Source: Corynebacterium cystitidis
Lineage (GTDB): Bacteria > Actinomycetota > Actinomycetes > Mycobacteriales > Mycobacteriaceae
DNA length: 64,000 nucleotides
Reading direction: 5' to 3'
Assembly (NCBI RefSeq): GCF_900187295.1
Contig: NZ_LT906473.1
Coordinates: forward strand, 1,302,001-1,366,000
The notes beneath the pieces are model-generated. The model worked only from the letters and a program-made list of their open reading frames with translations. It was not told where the DNA came from and did no database searches. Shown here piece by piece: positions 41,853-52,156 of this stretch (its first letter is position 1; the number at the start of each line of letters is the position of its first letter). The position numbers and the translations under genes were made by a program.

Positions 41853-42968
41853 ATGTGTGCCAACCGACCATCTACCGCGCCCGACTTTCTTTTGTCGCGC
41901 GCGCACGGTTCGGTGCGCACTCAGGGTTGCCAGGGCAGTTTCACTGACCCGTGGGAAGCCATCGGCGCTCTCAACAAGGGTGAAGTGGAGATAGTTGTCG
42001 GGGCACTCCCTTTCGACAAGGATGCCCCAGCTGCGCTGACGGTTCCGGTCAACATCATCCGGGAGGCTGGCACGCTCGAACCACACCCTTATTACCGGGT
42101 CGGCGAGGGATCGTCGTTAAGCGCGAGCGTTTACGGGTTCGATCCAGAACCGTCGGAGCATTTACGGCGCGTGGAAGCAGCGGTAGAAACTATCCGCAAT
42201 TCAGTGCTGGATAAAGTGGTGCTTGCCCGCGCGGTTGATATTGCGTTCGACCCGCCGGTGGATCCCCGTCTTGTGGCCGCACGCCTGATTGACCTGTCGT
42301 ATACCCGCGACGGTTTCATTGCTGATCTCACACCCGCCGGCAAAAAGGGCCACATGTTTGTTGGCTCCTCCCCAGAGGTGCTGGTTCGCCGTAAGGGTAA
42401 CCGTGTGACTTCCTATCCGCTGGCAGGCTCCGCGCCTCGAAATTTTTACGATGCCAACGCCGATGAGGCCGCCGGGCGTGCTCTGGCCAGCTCGGCGAAG
42501 GACCACGAAGAACACGCCTACGTCGTCGAGCACATCCGGCGCATCCTTGAACCGCTGTGCGCACACTTGCACATCGCGGAACACCCCAAGCTAGAACGCA
42601 CCAACGAGATGTGGCACCTCGCCACCCCAGTCGAGGGTGTGCTGAAGGACCCAGTGCCCAATGCGCTGGAGCTAGCCAGCCTGATCTATCCCACCCCGGC
42701 GGTGTGCGGTACCCCTACTGAGGCCGCCGAGGCGCTGATTGTCACCGCAGAATCGGACCGTTCTTTCTACGCGGGCACGGTGGGCTGGTGCGACGCGACA
42801 GGCGACGGCGAATATATGGTGGCCATCCGCTGTGCCGAGGTCAATGGCGATGGAACCATGGCCCGCGCGTGGGCAGGTGGCGGGCTGGTGGCAGACTCCG
42901 ACTCAGAAGACGAGCTTGAGGAAACCACGGCCAAGCTGCGCACAATCATGCGCGCGCTCGGCCTCTAG
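41853..42968 (+). CDS. menF: Isochorismate synthase
   Basis: The 371-residue protein belongs to the chorismate-utilising family. It has VLDKVVLARAV near 125, FVGSSPEVLVRRKG, TSYPLAGSAPR, and the C-terminal blocks TPAVCGTPTEAA, FYAGTVGWCDATGDGEYMVA and ARAWAGGGLVADSDSEDELE. It converts chorismate to isochorismate, in corynebacteria normally for menaquinone. I prefer ATG 41853 (MCANRPS); the upstream frame runs into the terminator hairpin. It stands alone, converging with the methyltransferase gene, which ends 4 bp away. Confidence 0.88.
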   Translation: MCANRPSTAPDFLLSRAHGSVRTQGCQGSFTDPWEAIGALNKGEVEIVVGALPFDKDAPAALTVPVNIIREAGTLEPHPYYRVGEGSSLSASVYGFDPEPSEHLRRVEAAVETIRNSVLDKVVLARAVDIAFDPPVDPRLVAARLIDLSYTRDGFIADLTPAGKKGHMFVGSSPEVLVRRKGNRVTSYPLAGSAPRNFYDANADEAAGRALASSAKDHEEHAYVVEHIRRILEPLCAHLHIAEHPKLERTNEMWHLATPVEGVLKDPVPNALELASLIYPTPAVCGTPTEAAEALIVTAESDRSFYAGTVGWCDATGDGEYMVAIRCAEVNGDGTMARAWAGGGLVADSDSEDELEETTAKLRTIMRALGL

Positions 42969-42972
42969 CAGC

Positions 42973-43572
42973 CTAATTGCGCGTCACGACGAGCACCGAG
43001 TCCAGCTTATGGTGCGCTCCTGCGCCTTCGGTCACGTTGCGCTCCACCTCGTCAAGGCGCTGCACAGTCCACCCCGCAGGCAGCATGTCCGCCACCTGCT
43101 GCGGGGTGAGGATGTCGCGTGGCGGATCGAATACGTGGTGCACGAATAGCAACGTGCCACCCTCAGCAACAAGAGACACAAGCTTATCGACGTTGCCCTG
43201 TTCCTGGCTCAGCGGAACATACATCGCTGCGACGAAGTCAAAAGGCGTGCTAGCAAATTTCTCTGCGGTGCCTTCCAAGTCAAGAGCGTGAAACTCTACG
43301 CGAGAATGAGTACCGGGGCTGGCATTGACCGCCGCACGTGCCCGCTCTAAAGCAGACTCGACCGGATCAGTGCCTACGGCATCCCAGCCGTTTTCTGCCA
43401 ACCACGCTACGTCAGCGCCTTCACCGCAGCCAATGTCAAGGGCGCGGCTGCCATTAAGAGCCGAGGCAACTTGGACAAGCGCCGCATTCGGGTTTCCGGA
43501 CCACTTCTGGCCCTCCGCGTAGAACTCGGTGAAGTCTTCCACACCGTGGGCGTGCTGGTTATGCTCGCTCAA
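42973..43572 (-). CDS. Class I SAM-dependent methyltransferase
   Basis: The 199-residue protein has the SAM-binding motif I ALDIGCGEGADVAWLA at about 43-58, an acidic motif II (AVGTDPVESAL) and the post-motif DFVAAMYVPL. The substrate is unknown. Its start overlaps the end of the preceding FAH-family gene by 14 bp, so they are co-translated. The same pair is what I recall next to gltX in C. glutamicum. Confidence 0.85.
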   Translation of the reverse strand: MSEHNQHAHGVEDFTEFYAEGQKWSGNPNAALVQVASALNGSRALDIGCGEGADVAWLAENGWDAVGTDPVESALERARAAVNASPGTHSRVEFHALDLEGTAEKFASTPFDFVAAMYVPLSQEQGNVDKLVSLVAEGGTLLFVHHVFDPPRDILTPQQVADMLPAGWTVQRLDEVERNVTEGAGAHHKLDSVLVVTRN

Positions 43573-44350
43573 CGGGATTTCCTAACGTTCCTAGTCCTGG
43601 GATTTCAACCTCAATATAGTCACCTGGCACCATGGCTGCCGTTCCGGCTGGGGAACCAGTACAGATCACATCACCCGGCAGCAGCGTCATCGACGCGGTG
43701 ATGAACTCGATGATCTCGCCGAAGTTCATGATCATTTGATCTGAGTTAGAATCCTGCAAGGTCTTGCGCTCCCCATCGTGGGTGAGGTGTGCCTTAATCG
43801 GCAGGTTGTCTAGTTCGAATTTGTCCAAGTCCGTCTCAATCCAGGGGCCCAGCGGGCAGAAAGTATCAATGCCCTTGGCACGCGCCCACTGGTGGTCCGC
43901 CAACTGCAGGTCGCGCGAGGACACATCGTTGACAATAGTTACACCACGGATCACGCTGCGCCAATCTGCAGCCTTGACTTGTTTGCAGGGCGTGCCGACG
44001 ACTAAAGCCAGCTCACCTTCAAACTCAACATTGGTGGCAAACTCCGGAATCTTGATTGGTGCCCCAGGGCCCACTACGGCTGTCGGTGGCTTTAGAAACA
44101 GAGTCGGTGGCAGGTGTTCAGCCGACTGCTTGAATACCTCTTTCACGTGGTCGGCGTAGTTGCGGCCAATAGCTACGACCTTGCTGGGCAGCATCGGTGC
44201 GAGCAGGCGAACGTCGTCAAGAGCCCACTGCTTGCCGGTGTACTCCGGTGCGGTAAACGGGGTTCCCGAAATCTGCTTCGCGGTTGTAGCCTCGTCGTCG
44301 ATGACGGCGAACGTCATTCCTTCAGGTGTTGCAATTCGTCCAAAGCGCAT
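43559..44350 (-). CDS. odx: Fumarylacetoacetate-hydrolase-family protein, probable oxaloacetate decarboxylase
   Basis: The 263-residue protein has FAH hallmarks: VVAIGRNYADHVKE near residue 58, the metal-binding EFEGELALVVG (VEFEGEL), GVTIVNDVSSRDLQ, and LLPGDVICTGSPAGTAAMVP near 230. Some members hydrolyse acylpyruvates. The C. glutamicum member in this genomic place (Cg1458) is, as I recall, the soluble oxaloacetate decarboxylase Odx, and I infer the same here from synteny and family. It overlaps the methyltransferase gene downstream. Confidence 0.75.
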   Translation of the reverse strand: MRFGRIATPEGMTFAVIDDEATTAKQISGTPFTAPEYTGKQWALDDVRLLAPMLPSKVVAIGRNYADHVKEVFKQSAEHLPPTLFLKPPTAVVGPGAPIKIPEFATNVEFEGELALVVGTPCKQVKAADWRSVIRGVTIVNDVSSRDLQLADHQWARAKGIDTFCPLGPWIETDLDKFELDNLPIKAHLTHDGERKTLQDSNSDQMIMNFGEIIEFITASMTLLPGDVICTGSPAGTAAMVPGDYIEVEIPGLGTLGNPVERA

Positions 44351-44403
44351 GCTTGGTAGCCTACCTCACTGAAAAAGGGCTCCAGCTGGTGGCCGGACTC
44401 GCC

Positions 44404-44985
44404 CTACCGGTCCTGATGCGCCGTGATCGCAAGGTACACCTCAGCACACGCGATCGCATCCGTGAGTGCGTTGTGGTTACGGTAGACGGGCAGCCCGTAG
44501 CGTGCACGCACCCTGGCTAGCCTCAGGTCTTCCCCGCGGGGATAGGTGGCCATGCGCTCCATGTGACGGCGTTCCATGGCAAAGGTGTCTACTACTTCAT
44601 CGTGGTGGAACTTCCATGCGGATCCTCGCACCTGCTTGTGTAACTGCGCGAGAAAACCGGTCTCCATCTGCGCGAAATGTGCCAGCAGCCTTCTTCCTTC
44701 GAGTGCTTCACACACTGCAGCAAGTACTTCTTCGGCAGGCCTGCCGTCGCGGGCAACATCATCGTCGGTCACCCCGTGGACGGTGGCAGACTCCCCCACT
44801 ACAGCCCCTTCTACAACCATGTAGCCAGCCTGGCCTAGTTCGATTACCCGGTTGGTCACTGGCACCCAGCCTACCGACACTAGCTGGTCACGGCCTGGTT
44901 TCAGCCCTGTTGTTTCCACATCGATGGCAAGGAAGTGATCGTCGTCAAGCGCGCGCCCCGGGCCACGCTGAAACAACCCAAACAT
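44404..44985 (-). CDS. DEDDh 3'-5' exonuclease (DNA polymerase III epsilon-like)
   Basis: The 193-residue protein shows Exo I AIDVETTGLKPGRDQLVSVG, Exo II around LLAHFAQMETGFL, and Exo III HNALTDAIACAEV with the catalytic His and Asp. It removes nucleotides from 3' ends. ATG at 44985 shares a base with the stop of the upstream CBS/nucleotidyltransferase gene (TGATG), so translation is coupled. Confidence 0.88.
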   Translation of the reverse strand: MFGLFQRGPGRALDDDHFLAIDVETTGLKPGRDQLVSVGWVPVTNRVIELGQAGYMVVEGAVVGESATVHGVTDDDVARDGRPAEEVLAAVCEALEGRRLLAHFAQMETGFLAQLHKQVRGSAWKFHHDEVVDTFAMERRHMERMATYPRGEDLRLARVRARYGLPVYRNHNALTDAIACAEVYLAITAHQDR

Positions 44986-46865
44986 CAGATCGTCCTCACA
45001 GGGTACTTCGAGGCCAGAGCGTTTTGCATCGATTTTACCACCCCGAATGCATCGCGCAGGTTATCCCGATCCTGGGACGATAACTTGCTTGGCTCAATGC
45101 GATAATTCGGGCTTTCCCCGGCCCGAATTTGCTGCGCCTGGTGGCGCATCGTCAGGGTTTGCAAGTAGGCGAAAGCGTCTAAGAGTTCGGCAGCGCCCTT
45201 CTCAGAAACACTGTCGCCGGCAGCAGCCTCCAGACGCCTCCGCGTATCGACGACAGGCTGGCCCGCCACGATCGCGTACAGGCGCGCCATCTGCACTATT
45301 GCAGCGGTGCCACCTTTTTTAATGTCCAAAGTTGAGGCGTAGTCGCCGGAGCGTTCCACCACAAACCCACGGAAAAACCCAATGGGTGGCTCACGCCTGG
45401 CTGACAGCGCCGCCAAATGCGCATGCAAGCGGCGCGACCTGGCGGCCGCACGCACTGCGCTTTCATGAACACGCTCGGCCAGATGCTGGTCCCCGGCGAT
45501 CGTGCGAAGGTCAAAGAAGATCTGGGCGTTGAGCAATGCTTCAGCCTCAGGCGCAGTCACCCACCCGGTAAACGTCTCATTCCACTGGTGTTCTGTCATG
45601 CGCCACTTCGGGTTGGATGCCATCATGTCACCGGGGCAGAGTTTCTGGCCGGCAGCGGCCAACCCCTGGCTTACGAAGGCGGCGAACTCCTGGAAATACT
45701 GGCCATGGGTCGCCTCGTCAAAGGAATTGTCCAGCACCAGTGCGTTATCTTGGTCTGAGCCTGGCCCCATCTCTTTGCGGCCTTGCGAACCTACCGCCAC
45801 GAAGGCGTATGGCACCGGGGCCGGGCCGAGACGCTGCTGCACTAATTCAATGAGGCGACGCGCAATCGTGTCAGCCACACTCGTCATCAGATGGTGGGCC
45901 TCTTCTGCCGTTGCCCCGCGGTCCAGGAACTTTGCTGCCACTTCCCCGGCGCGTTCGTAGGCTCCCGCTAACTCGTCCACGTCGGCGCGCGCCAGATCAG
46001 CGGCGAGGTAAATCGGGTCTGTTTGCAACTGGCGGAAAATATCGCCACTGGTTAGCATCCCCACCACGCCACCACCTGTGTCCACAACCGGCAAGTGGTG
46101 AACACCGAGCTCACTCATCACCAGCATGGCTTCAAAAGTCAGGATTGACGGATCAATAGTTCGCGGATTCGGGGTCATCACCTCGCAAACTGGGGTATCC
46201 GCTGAACCTGCGGTGGCCACAATTCGGGAGCGCAGATCCTTATCTGTCAGGATCCCTACAATCGCGCTGAAGTCAGAACTGGTGCCAGCGCCGCCGTCGA
46301 TGATGATCAGGCTCGAGGCGCGGGCCTCAGTCATGATCGCGGCGGCGTCCTGCACAGTCGTATCCGGCCCGGCGGTAATGGGGGCTCGGCCCTGGATCAA
46401 ATCAGAAATTGGGGTGCGCAGCACTTCGGCGGCGGCGTCGTCACGGACCTCGTCGGCAGCGACGCGGACGCGGTGAGACTGGGTAGTGAAGTAACGCTTG
46501 ATGTCAGGGTGTTCGTCGATCAGGCCGATAAACGTCTCGCGTGGCATAGTCAGCAACAAACTGTCTTCTATCGCCACCATGCGGTAGAGGGATTCCGGCT
46601 CGCCCACCAGGGTTGAGTAGCCGAAATTGCGCCCCGCATCGCGCCGGTCAAGCAGCAGTCCATCGTCACTGACGATATCCACCGCGCCAGACCGGATCAC
46701 ATACAAGGTGTCATTGACGCTACCGACCGAGACAAGTTCGTCGCCGCGGCGGACATAAATAATGCCCATCTGCCCGGGCAACGCGTCGAGGGTTGCTTCG
46801 GGCAGGTGGGCGAAGGGTTCGTGCTCGGCGAGGAAACCGCGGACCTCGTCGAGTTCAACTGTCAT
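44985..46865 (-). CDS. cNMP-binding / CBS / DUF294 nucleotidyltransferase regulator
   Basis: The 626-residue protein has a cyclic-nucleotide-binding-like domain at about 10-125 (SVGSVNDTLYVIRSGAVDIV), two CBS motifs at about 150-285 (GILTDKDLRSRIV, HHLPVVDTGGGVVGMLTSGD), a DUF294 nucleotidyltransferase domain at about 315-450 with VAVGSQGRKEMGPGSDQDNA, and a DUF294 C-terminal substrate-binding domain. Such proteins are thought to sense nucleotides, but their target is unknown. It forms a two-gene unit with the exonuclease. Confidence 0.85.
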   Translation of the reverse strand: MTVELDEVRGFLAEHEPFAHLPEATLDALPGQMGIIYVRRGDELVSVGSVNDTLYVIRSGAVDIVSDDGLLLDRRDAGRNFGYSTLVGEPESLYRMVAIEDSLLLTMPRETFIGLIDEHPDIKRYFTTQSHRVRVAADEVRDDAAAEVLRTPISDLIQGRAPITAGPDTTVQDAAAIMTEARASSLIIIDGGAGTSSDFSAIVGILTDKDLRSRIVATAGSADTPVCEVMTPNPRTIDPSILTFEAMLVMSELGVHHLPVVDTGGGVVGMLTSGDIFRQLQTDPIYLAADLARADVDELAGAYERAGEVAAKFLDRGATAEEAHHLMTSVADTIARRLIELVQQRLGPAPVPYAFVAVGSQGRKEMGPGSDQDNALVLDNSFDEATHGQYFQEFAAFVSQGLAAAGQKLCPGDMMASNPKWRMTEHQWNETFTGWVTAPEAEALLNAQIFFDLRTIAGDQHLAERVHESAVRAAARSRRLHAHLAALSARREPPIGFFRGFVVERSGDYASTLDIKKGGTAAIVQMARLYAIVAGQPVVDTRRRLEAAAGDSVSEKGAAELLDAFAYLQTLTMRHQAQQIRAGESPNYRIEPSKLSSQDRDNLRDAFGVVKSMQNALASKYPVRTI

Positions 46866-46905
46866 AGGGTCACACTAGCGCATTTGTGACCTCCTTAACA
46901 GGCTT

Positions 46906-48435
46906 TTACTGGTATGACACGAACCACGGGCGAGGATTGACGGTTTCGTATGTCTGCTGCGGGGTAAATGTTGGGGTGTCCTCGTCGATAAAGTTCTTCC
47001 ACGCCATGAACCACTCGTCGGAAAGCCCCTCGCGCAGCGCATTCCAGGTCTCAAACTTCAACTCCGGGGTGCCATGGCCGTCGGCGTGCAGCACAAACGC
47101 AAGCTCTGGGTGGGAGGTGTCTACCTGGTCGCGGTCACGAACCATTTGGTGCTGGAATTGGTGCACAACAAACGCCTTCTGGGGCAGGTTGTTCTCACGA
47201 GTCAGATCTGCCAGCCACTGCGAAACCTCGTTGATCTCTGCCGCAGTGGTATTGCCGATCCGCTGCATTGGCAGTTCCTCAGGCCCGATCCGCCACTCGG
47301 GGTCGATAGCCAACCCCACGTTGGGTCGCTTCAGCAACTCTTCGTAGCGCTTGGCCTGGTCAATGAAAGTCGCACGTCCCGGTTGCAAGTCAAGAACGGC
47401 GTAGCCACCAGCCTCAGTAATCGCATCGATATATCCAATGAAGTCCTCGGGCGCACCCTCGTTGGAATAGTCACCATCTTCACCCGCGTACTCGGAAGCA
47501 ACCGTGACGATAATCTCGAACGCCGGGATCACCGGTTGCTTCTCAAACTGCTGATATTCGGCAATGATTGGCTCCAAGCGTTGCACTGCCTCGGCCGGAG
47601 GCTGCTCCCCCATCAAACCGAGGGCACCACCAGACGGATGACCATACAGGGCAATCATCCGGCGTCCCGGGAACACCAACCCGCCACCTCCTGGCAGCTC
47701 ACCATTGTTGGCCAGCTCCACGCGCTCTGCGTACTGTTCAGTGGAGCCCCATTGCGCCCCCAAAGCTACAGTGTCCTGGGAGGTCACAGTCTTCATCGAC
47801 TCAGCGGTCATGCGCGGGTCGGCGTAATCTAGCACCAGCACGTCCGCGCCAGCCGAGGTTGCGGTGGCAGCGGCGGCCAGGGAGGTTATGTCGGTAGCCA
47901 ACATTGGTGGCATTTCCAGCTCATGATTTTTGCCTGCTTCCAGCGCCACGATCTCAGTCACAGCGTCAGAGCCTTCCGGAACCACGATCGGCTCGGTTGC
48001 CGGAAGTTCTTCTTCCGCACCTTCTGCGCTGGTGGTACCCGTACCCACTTCTATGACGCGGTGAGCGCCTAGCCGCTCAATCTCTGCGTCAATAACAGCG
48101 TCAGTCCCTGCGTGTCGGATCAGCATGGGCGCGCCCAACTTCACAGCGATGGCGGCGGCATGGAGCTGGTCATCGCGTTTCGACGAGGCGACCACCACGG
48201 CTTCTGATTGTTCAAAGAGGCGCTGCGACACTTCTGCACCGGTACCGTCCGGGTCAGCGAGCACCTCTGGGCCCTGAGTCTCGAGCGCCGGCGTATTCTC
48301 GCCCTGAGCGTTCTTGCCGCCTTCTGCTCCACCATTACTTCCACTTCCACCATTGTTGCTACACGAGGTGAGTGACAATGCTCCGGAGAGGATGAGGGCG
48401 GTCGCTGCGCGGGCGCGTGGGGAAATTCGGCGCAT
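46906..48435 (-). CDS. Lipoprotein with cell-wall-binding-repeat-like N-domain
   Basis: ATG at 48435 follows GGAAAGGTTTTTC and starts a lipoprotein signal (lipobox LTSC). After a Gly/Asn linker, residues about 55-220 read like a cell-wall-binding-repeat-2 domain (SQRLFEQSEAVVVASSK, APMLIRHAG, EIERLGAHRVIEVG). The rest, to residue 509, is a separate domain with EDFIGYIDAITEAGGYAVLD, VGLAIDPEWRIG and KAFVVHQFQHQMV. I cannot assign an activity. The same N-domain recurs in the lipoprotein at 51305-52156. Probably extracytoplasmic. Confidence 0.7.
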   Translation of the reverse strand: MRRISPRARAATALILSGALSLTSCSNNGGSGSNGGAEGGKNAQGENTPALETQGPEVLADPDGTGAEVSQRLFEQSEAVVVASSKRDDQLHAAAIAVKLGAPMLIRHAGTDAVIDAEIERLGAHRVIEVGTGTTSAEGAEEELPATEPIVVPEGSDAVTEIVALEAGKNHELEMPPMLATDITSLAAAATATSAGADVLVLDYADPRMTAESMKTVTSQDTVALGAQWGSTEQYAERVELANNGELPGGGGLVFPGRRMIALYGHPSGGALGLMGEQPPAEAVQRLEPIIAEYQQFEKQPVIPAFEIIVTVASEYAGEDGDYSNEGAPEDFIGYIDAITEAGGYAVLDLQPGRATFIDQAKRYEELLKRPNVGLAIDPEWRIGPEELPMQRIGNTTAAEINEVSQWLADLTRENNLPQKAFVVHQFQHQMVRDRDQVDTSHPELAFVLHADGHGTPELKFETWNALREGLSDEWFMAWKNFIDEDTPTFTPQQTYETVNPRPWFVSYQ

Positions 48436-48483
48436 GAAAAACCTTTCCAACGGGATCCAGAAACACGGGAGTATTAACAAGAA

Positions 48484-48515
48484 TGCACCCTTGCCGTTTA
48501 ATTAGCAAGGGTGCA
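48484..48515 (-). terminator. Terminator downstream of leuB
   Basis: TGCACCCTTGC and GCAAGGGTGCA form an 11-bp perfect stem with a 10-base loop, 21 bp after the leuB stop. On the minus strand it is followed by ATTCTTGTTAA, a weak T-rich tail. Confidence 0.75.
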
Positions 48516-48536
48516 TAAGACAACGGTATCTACAGA

Positions 48537-49553
48537 TTAACGCAACGCCACAGCGATTCGGTCACCGACCTCCGCAGTGACCACAGCAGTCTCGGTGCGC
48601 GCCGACACATCAGCAGCCACAGCCTCCTCAATTCGCACGGCTTCATCCTCATCGCCCAGCCACCGCAACATCATTGCAACAGACAAGATCATCGCCGTGG
48701 GGTCTGCAATCCCTTTGCCCGCAATATCTGGGGCAGATCCGTGGACTGGTTCGAACATGGATGGGTTTGCTTTAGACGCGTCGATATTGCCGGACGACGC
48801 AAGACCTACCCCACCAGCGACTGCACCAGCTAGGTCGGTGATGATATCGCCGAACAGGTTGTCGGTGACGATCACGTCATAGCGCGAAGGGTCCGTCACA
48901 AGGTAGATGGTCGCCGCATCGATGTGGTTGTAGTCCACCTCAACTTCAGGAAACTCTTGAGCAACATCATTGACGGTGTTCTGCCACAAAGTACCGGCGT
49001 TGACCAACACGTTGGTCTTGTGCACCAAGGTCAGCTTCTTGTTGCGGTTCATGGCAGCTTCGAACGCGTAGCGCACGGTGCGCTCAACCCCATAGCGGGT
49101 GTTCTGGGATACCTCAGAGGCCACCTCATGTGGGGTTCCCTGGCGCAGAGTTCCACCATTTCCGCAGTACAGTCCTTCGGTTCCTTCGCGAACCACGACA
49201 AAGTCAATATCGCCAGGGTTGGCCAACGGGCTCACTGAGGTTGGATACAGCTTGGAGGGGCGCAGGTTGACAAAGTGATCCAACTTAAACCGCATCTGCA
49301 GTAGCAGTCCACGTTCCAGAATTCCTGGAGCCACCTTGTCCGGATCCCCAATGGCACCCAGCAAAATCGCGTCATGCTCACGCAGACTGGCTAGGTCATC
49401 GTCGGTAAGCAATTCGCCGTTTTTGAGGTAACGGCGCGCACCCAGGTCGTACTCGGTAGTCTCCACGTCATCACGTACAGCGCTGAGCACCTTCAGGCCC
49501 TCGGCCATGACTTCAGGGCCGATACCGTCGCCACCAATGACTGCAATTTTCAT
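48537..49553 (-). CDS. leuB: 3-isopropylmalate dehydrogenase
   Basis: The 338-residue enzyme begins [20 protein letters not shown] and carries [17 protein letters not shown], the metal/substrate region [20 protein letters not shown] and the nucleotide region [18 protein letters not shown]. It oxidatively decarboxylates 3-isopropylmalate in leucine synthesis with NAD. The gene lies 86 bp after serA on the same strand and has its own terminator. Confidence 0.95.
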   Translation of the reverse strand: MKIAVIGGDGIGPEVMAEGLKVLSAVRDDVETTEYDLGARRYLKNGELLTDDDLASLREHDAILLGAIGDPDKVAPGILERGLLLQMRFKLDHFVNLRPSKLYPTSVSPLANPGDIDFVVVREGTEGLYCGNGGTLRQGTPHEVASEVSQNTRYGVERTVRYAFEAAMNRNKKLTLVHKTNVLVNAGTLWQNTVNDVAQEFPEVEVDYNHIDAATIYLVTDPSRYDVIVTDNLFGDIITDLAGAVAGGVGLASSGNIDASKANPSMFEPVHGSAPDIAGKGIADPTAMILSVAMMLRWLGDEDEAVRIEEAVAADVSARTETAVVTAEVGDRIAVALR

Positions 49554-49639
49554 CTTTTACGATGTCCTTTCCAACCGTCCGATTTCTGCCCAAATCCTAG
49601 CAGCAGTCTCGACACAGCCTGCGATGACAGTCTGCGATC

Positions 49640-51223
49640 CTAGTCCAGGTTCAACTGCAGCGAGTTCGCGCCCACGGTCGCCGCCACTGCTTCCTCGAGT
49701 TCCTCCGGCACCTCACGCTCAACACGCAGGATCAAAATGGCACCGTCACCCTTCGATGCCTGCGTCAGGGCTGCGGCCTCAATATTGATATCTGCCTCAC
49801 CCAGCTTCGAGCCAACCTTCCCCAAGGCACCAGGCTGGTCGGTGTAGCGCAGGAAGAGGTTTTGCCCCTCGGCGCGCATATCGACGCCACGGCCGTTGAT
49901 GCGCACAATCTTTTCGATGCGCTCAAGACCGGTCAACGCGCCACGCACAGAGGCGGTTTCACCAGAAGCGGACACAGCTTGAACCTCGATGACGGAGCGG
50001 TGGGTCTCAGACTCAGTCTCTGTATCCACGCTATATTCCACACCACGCGCCTCAGCGAGCTGCGGGGCGTTCACGAATGTCACAGGCTCATCAGTAACGC
50101 CCGAAAACAGGCCGCGAACAGCGGAGAGCGCGAGAACGTCGACGTCTTCGGTGGACAATTCGCCGCGTGCGGTCACCTTCAGGGACACAGCTGCCTCGTC
50201 GAGCAGCTTGCCCGCAACCAGACCCAGCTTGCGCGCCAACTCCAACCAGGCAGAAACCTCCTCGCCGACCGAACCGCCGGACACGTTAACAGCGTCAGGC
50301 ACAAACTCGCCAGCCAATGCCTTAAGCACAGAGTCTGCTACGTCGGTACCTGCACGGTCCTGCGCTTCCACGGTGGATGCACCCAAGTGCGGGGTAACAA
50401 CAACCTCGTCGAGAGCAAACAGCGGGCTGTCGGTGCAAGGTTCGGTTTCATAAACATCGAAACCTGCGCCACGAATGTGTCCCGAAGTGATCGCATCAGC
50501 AAGAGCCTGCTCGTCGACAAGCCCGCCACGCGCCGCGTTGATGATGATCTGGCCCTTCTTCGCCTTTGCCAGCAAATCCGCATCGAACATGCCCGCAGTT
50601 TCCTTGGTCTTCGGCAGGTGAATGGTGACAAAGTCAGCACGCGCCATCAAGTCTTCAAGCTCAACAAGCTCGACACCCATCTGCGCTGCACGCGACGGGT
50701 TGGCATAGGGATCGTACGCAATGATCGTGGTTTCGAAAGACTGCAGGCGTTGTGCGAACAGTTGGCCGATATGGCCGAAACCAACGATGCCAACGGTCTT
50801 GCCGAAGATCTCCACACCTTTAAAAGAGGACCGCTTCCACTCGGCGTCGCGCAGAGTCTTATCCGCAGCGGGGATCTGGCGCGCAGTGGACAGCAGCAAC
50901 GCAATCGCGTGCTCACATGCAGAGTGAATATTGGAGGTTGGCGCATTGGCAACCATCACACCGCGCTCAGTTGCTGCCTCGATATCCACGTTGTCCAGGC
51001 CCACACCAGCGCGGCCAACGATCTTCAGGTTGGTTGCGGCTTCGAGGACTTCTCGGTCAACGGTGGTTGCGGAACGCACCAGCAATGCGTCTGCCTCAGG
51101 AACAGCGGCGAGGAGCTCGGGGCGGTTAGGTCCATCAACCCAACGGACCTCTACGGCATCTCCTAGTGCGTCGACGGTAGATTGTGCAAGCTTGTCAGCG
51201 ATAAGCACGACGGGTTTAGTCAC
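49640..51223 (-). CDS. serA: D-3-phosphoglycerate dehydrogenase
   Basis: GTG at 51223 follows AGGAGACAATTTC and gives [12 protein letters not shown], a better start than the upstream frame. The 527-residue protein has the long actinobacterial form. The substrate domain is split by an NAD domain with [20 protein letters not shown]; it contains [11 protein letters not shown] and the catalytic His of [13 protein letters not shown]. An intervening allosteric domain (about 315-450) and a C-terminal ACT domain ([20 protein letters not shown]) follow. It makes 3-phosphohydroxypyruvate, the first step of serine synthesis, and is expected to be inhibited by serine. Confidence 0.95.
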   Translation of the reverse strand: MTKPVVLIADKLAQSTVDALGDAVEVRWVDGPNRPELLAAVPEADALLVRSATTVDREVLEAATNLKIVGRAGVGLDNVDIEAATERGVMVANAPTSNIHSACEHAIALLLSTARQIPAADKTLRDAEWKRSSFKGVEIFGKTVGIVGFGHIGQLFAQRLQSFETTIIAYDPYANPSRAAQMGVELVELEDLMARADFVTIHLPKTKETAGMFDADLLAKAKKGQIIINAARGGLVDEQALADAITSGHIRGAGFDVYETEPCTDSPLFALDEVVVTPHLGASTVEAQDRAGTDVADSVLKALAGEFVPDAVNVSGGSVGEEVSAWLELARKLGLVAGKLLDEAAVSLKVTARGELSTEDVDVLALSAVRGLFSGVTDEPVTFVNAPQLAEARGVEYSVDTETESETHRSVIEVQAVSASGETASVRGALTGLERIEKIVRINGRGVDMRAEGQNLFLRYTDQPGALGKVGSKLGEADINIEAAALTQASKGDGAILILRVEREVPEELEEAVAATVGANSLQLNLD

Positions 51224-51304
51224 GAAATTGTCTCCTGAGATCACTAAAGATAGTCGGTGGCGAACTGCCGAAGCTATAATACCCCCACACCCTGCTCACG
51301 TGGT

Positions 51305-52156
51305 TCATTCCGCCCGAATTCTGGCCTCACCCGCGCGGATTCGCGCCGCCAGGCCCTCCGCGGTCCCGAACTCCTGCCCCAAGGCAAGCAAAGGCCGGTT
51401 GGATAATCCGATCAATTGCCGCAGTGTATCGCGGCTTCTCACCGGATTGGGGTCAACCACAAGGCTGACGTGAGCACCGAAGCTCCGGGCATTTGTGACA
51501 GCTGCGAGATCGGATTCTGCCAACGCCACCACCTTCGGGGCCATATCTGCATCGCGCGGAGCTTGCGCTGGAAACGGCTGTGCTTCAGCACGTGGGCCAA
51601 CAACCGGATCAGCCCAGGTGGCCCGCAACCACACGGGGTGATCTTCGTCGGCACCTGCGATGGCTGCTACCGCCGATCCAGGGTGGTCCACGTCAACAAC
51701 ATCGAAGGCCAGGGCAGTCATCTCCCCAAGCGCTTCCCATCCTCCCGGGTCACGGATCACCCGCACCGTACCCTGCGCCGGAGCAAGAGACACCAAGCCC
51801 ACAGTAAGAATCGTGTGAGCCCGAAGCCTCTCAATCTCATTGACAATGTCCCGGTGCTTGTCAGGTTTGTACACCAGCATCGGGGCGTGCGCCACCATCG
51901 CAATCGAGGCGCCACGCAAACCAGCGGTCACAGTCTCATCGACCACAATGACTGTTTCTGAACTCTCGAAAAAGAGCCGCGATGTCTCAAACCCAAATGG
52001 GTCTTCAATAACCACAGGATGGTCCGGAAAATCTTTGCTGACCGAACGGTTCTGGTTGGTTGCGCGCGCTCGGTCAATCGGATCCAGCTCCACCTCCGGT
52101 GCACACCCACCAAGGAGGGCCGCGCAGATAATTAGAGCGCTAAGTCTCCGCACCAT
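51305..52156 (-). CDS. Lipoprotein with cell-wall-binding-repeat-like domain
   Basis: The 283-residue lipoprotein (lipobox LGGC, Cys18) contains [29 protein letters not shown] and [14 protein letters not shown]. These line up with the N-domain of the longer lipoprotein at 46906-48435. The C-terminal part has [20 protein letters not shown]. The function is unknown. It starts inside the last 17 bp of the DUF262 gene, so the two are co-translated. Confidence 0.7.
   Translation of the reverse strand: MVRRLSALIICAALLGGCAPEVELDPIDRARATNQNRSVSKDFPDHPVVIEDPFGFETSRLFFESSETVIVVDETVTAGLRGASIAMVAHAPMLVYKPDKHRDIVNEIERLRAHTILTVGLVSLAPAQGTVRVIRDPGGWEALGEMTALAFDVVDVDHPGSAVAAIAGADEDHPVWLRATWADPVVGPRAEAQPFPAQAPRDADMAPKVVALAESDLAAVTNARSFGAHVSLVVDPNPVRSRDTLRQLIGLSNRPLLALGQEFGTAEGLAARIRAGEARIRAE

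Noticed and set aside
49862..51166. Long plus-strand frame of 434 codons opposite serA
   Set aside because: serA is certain on the other strand; the composition (His/Arg/Gln-rich) is typical of an antisense shadow.
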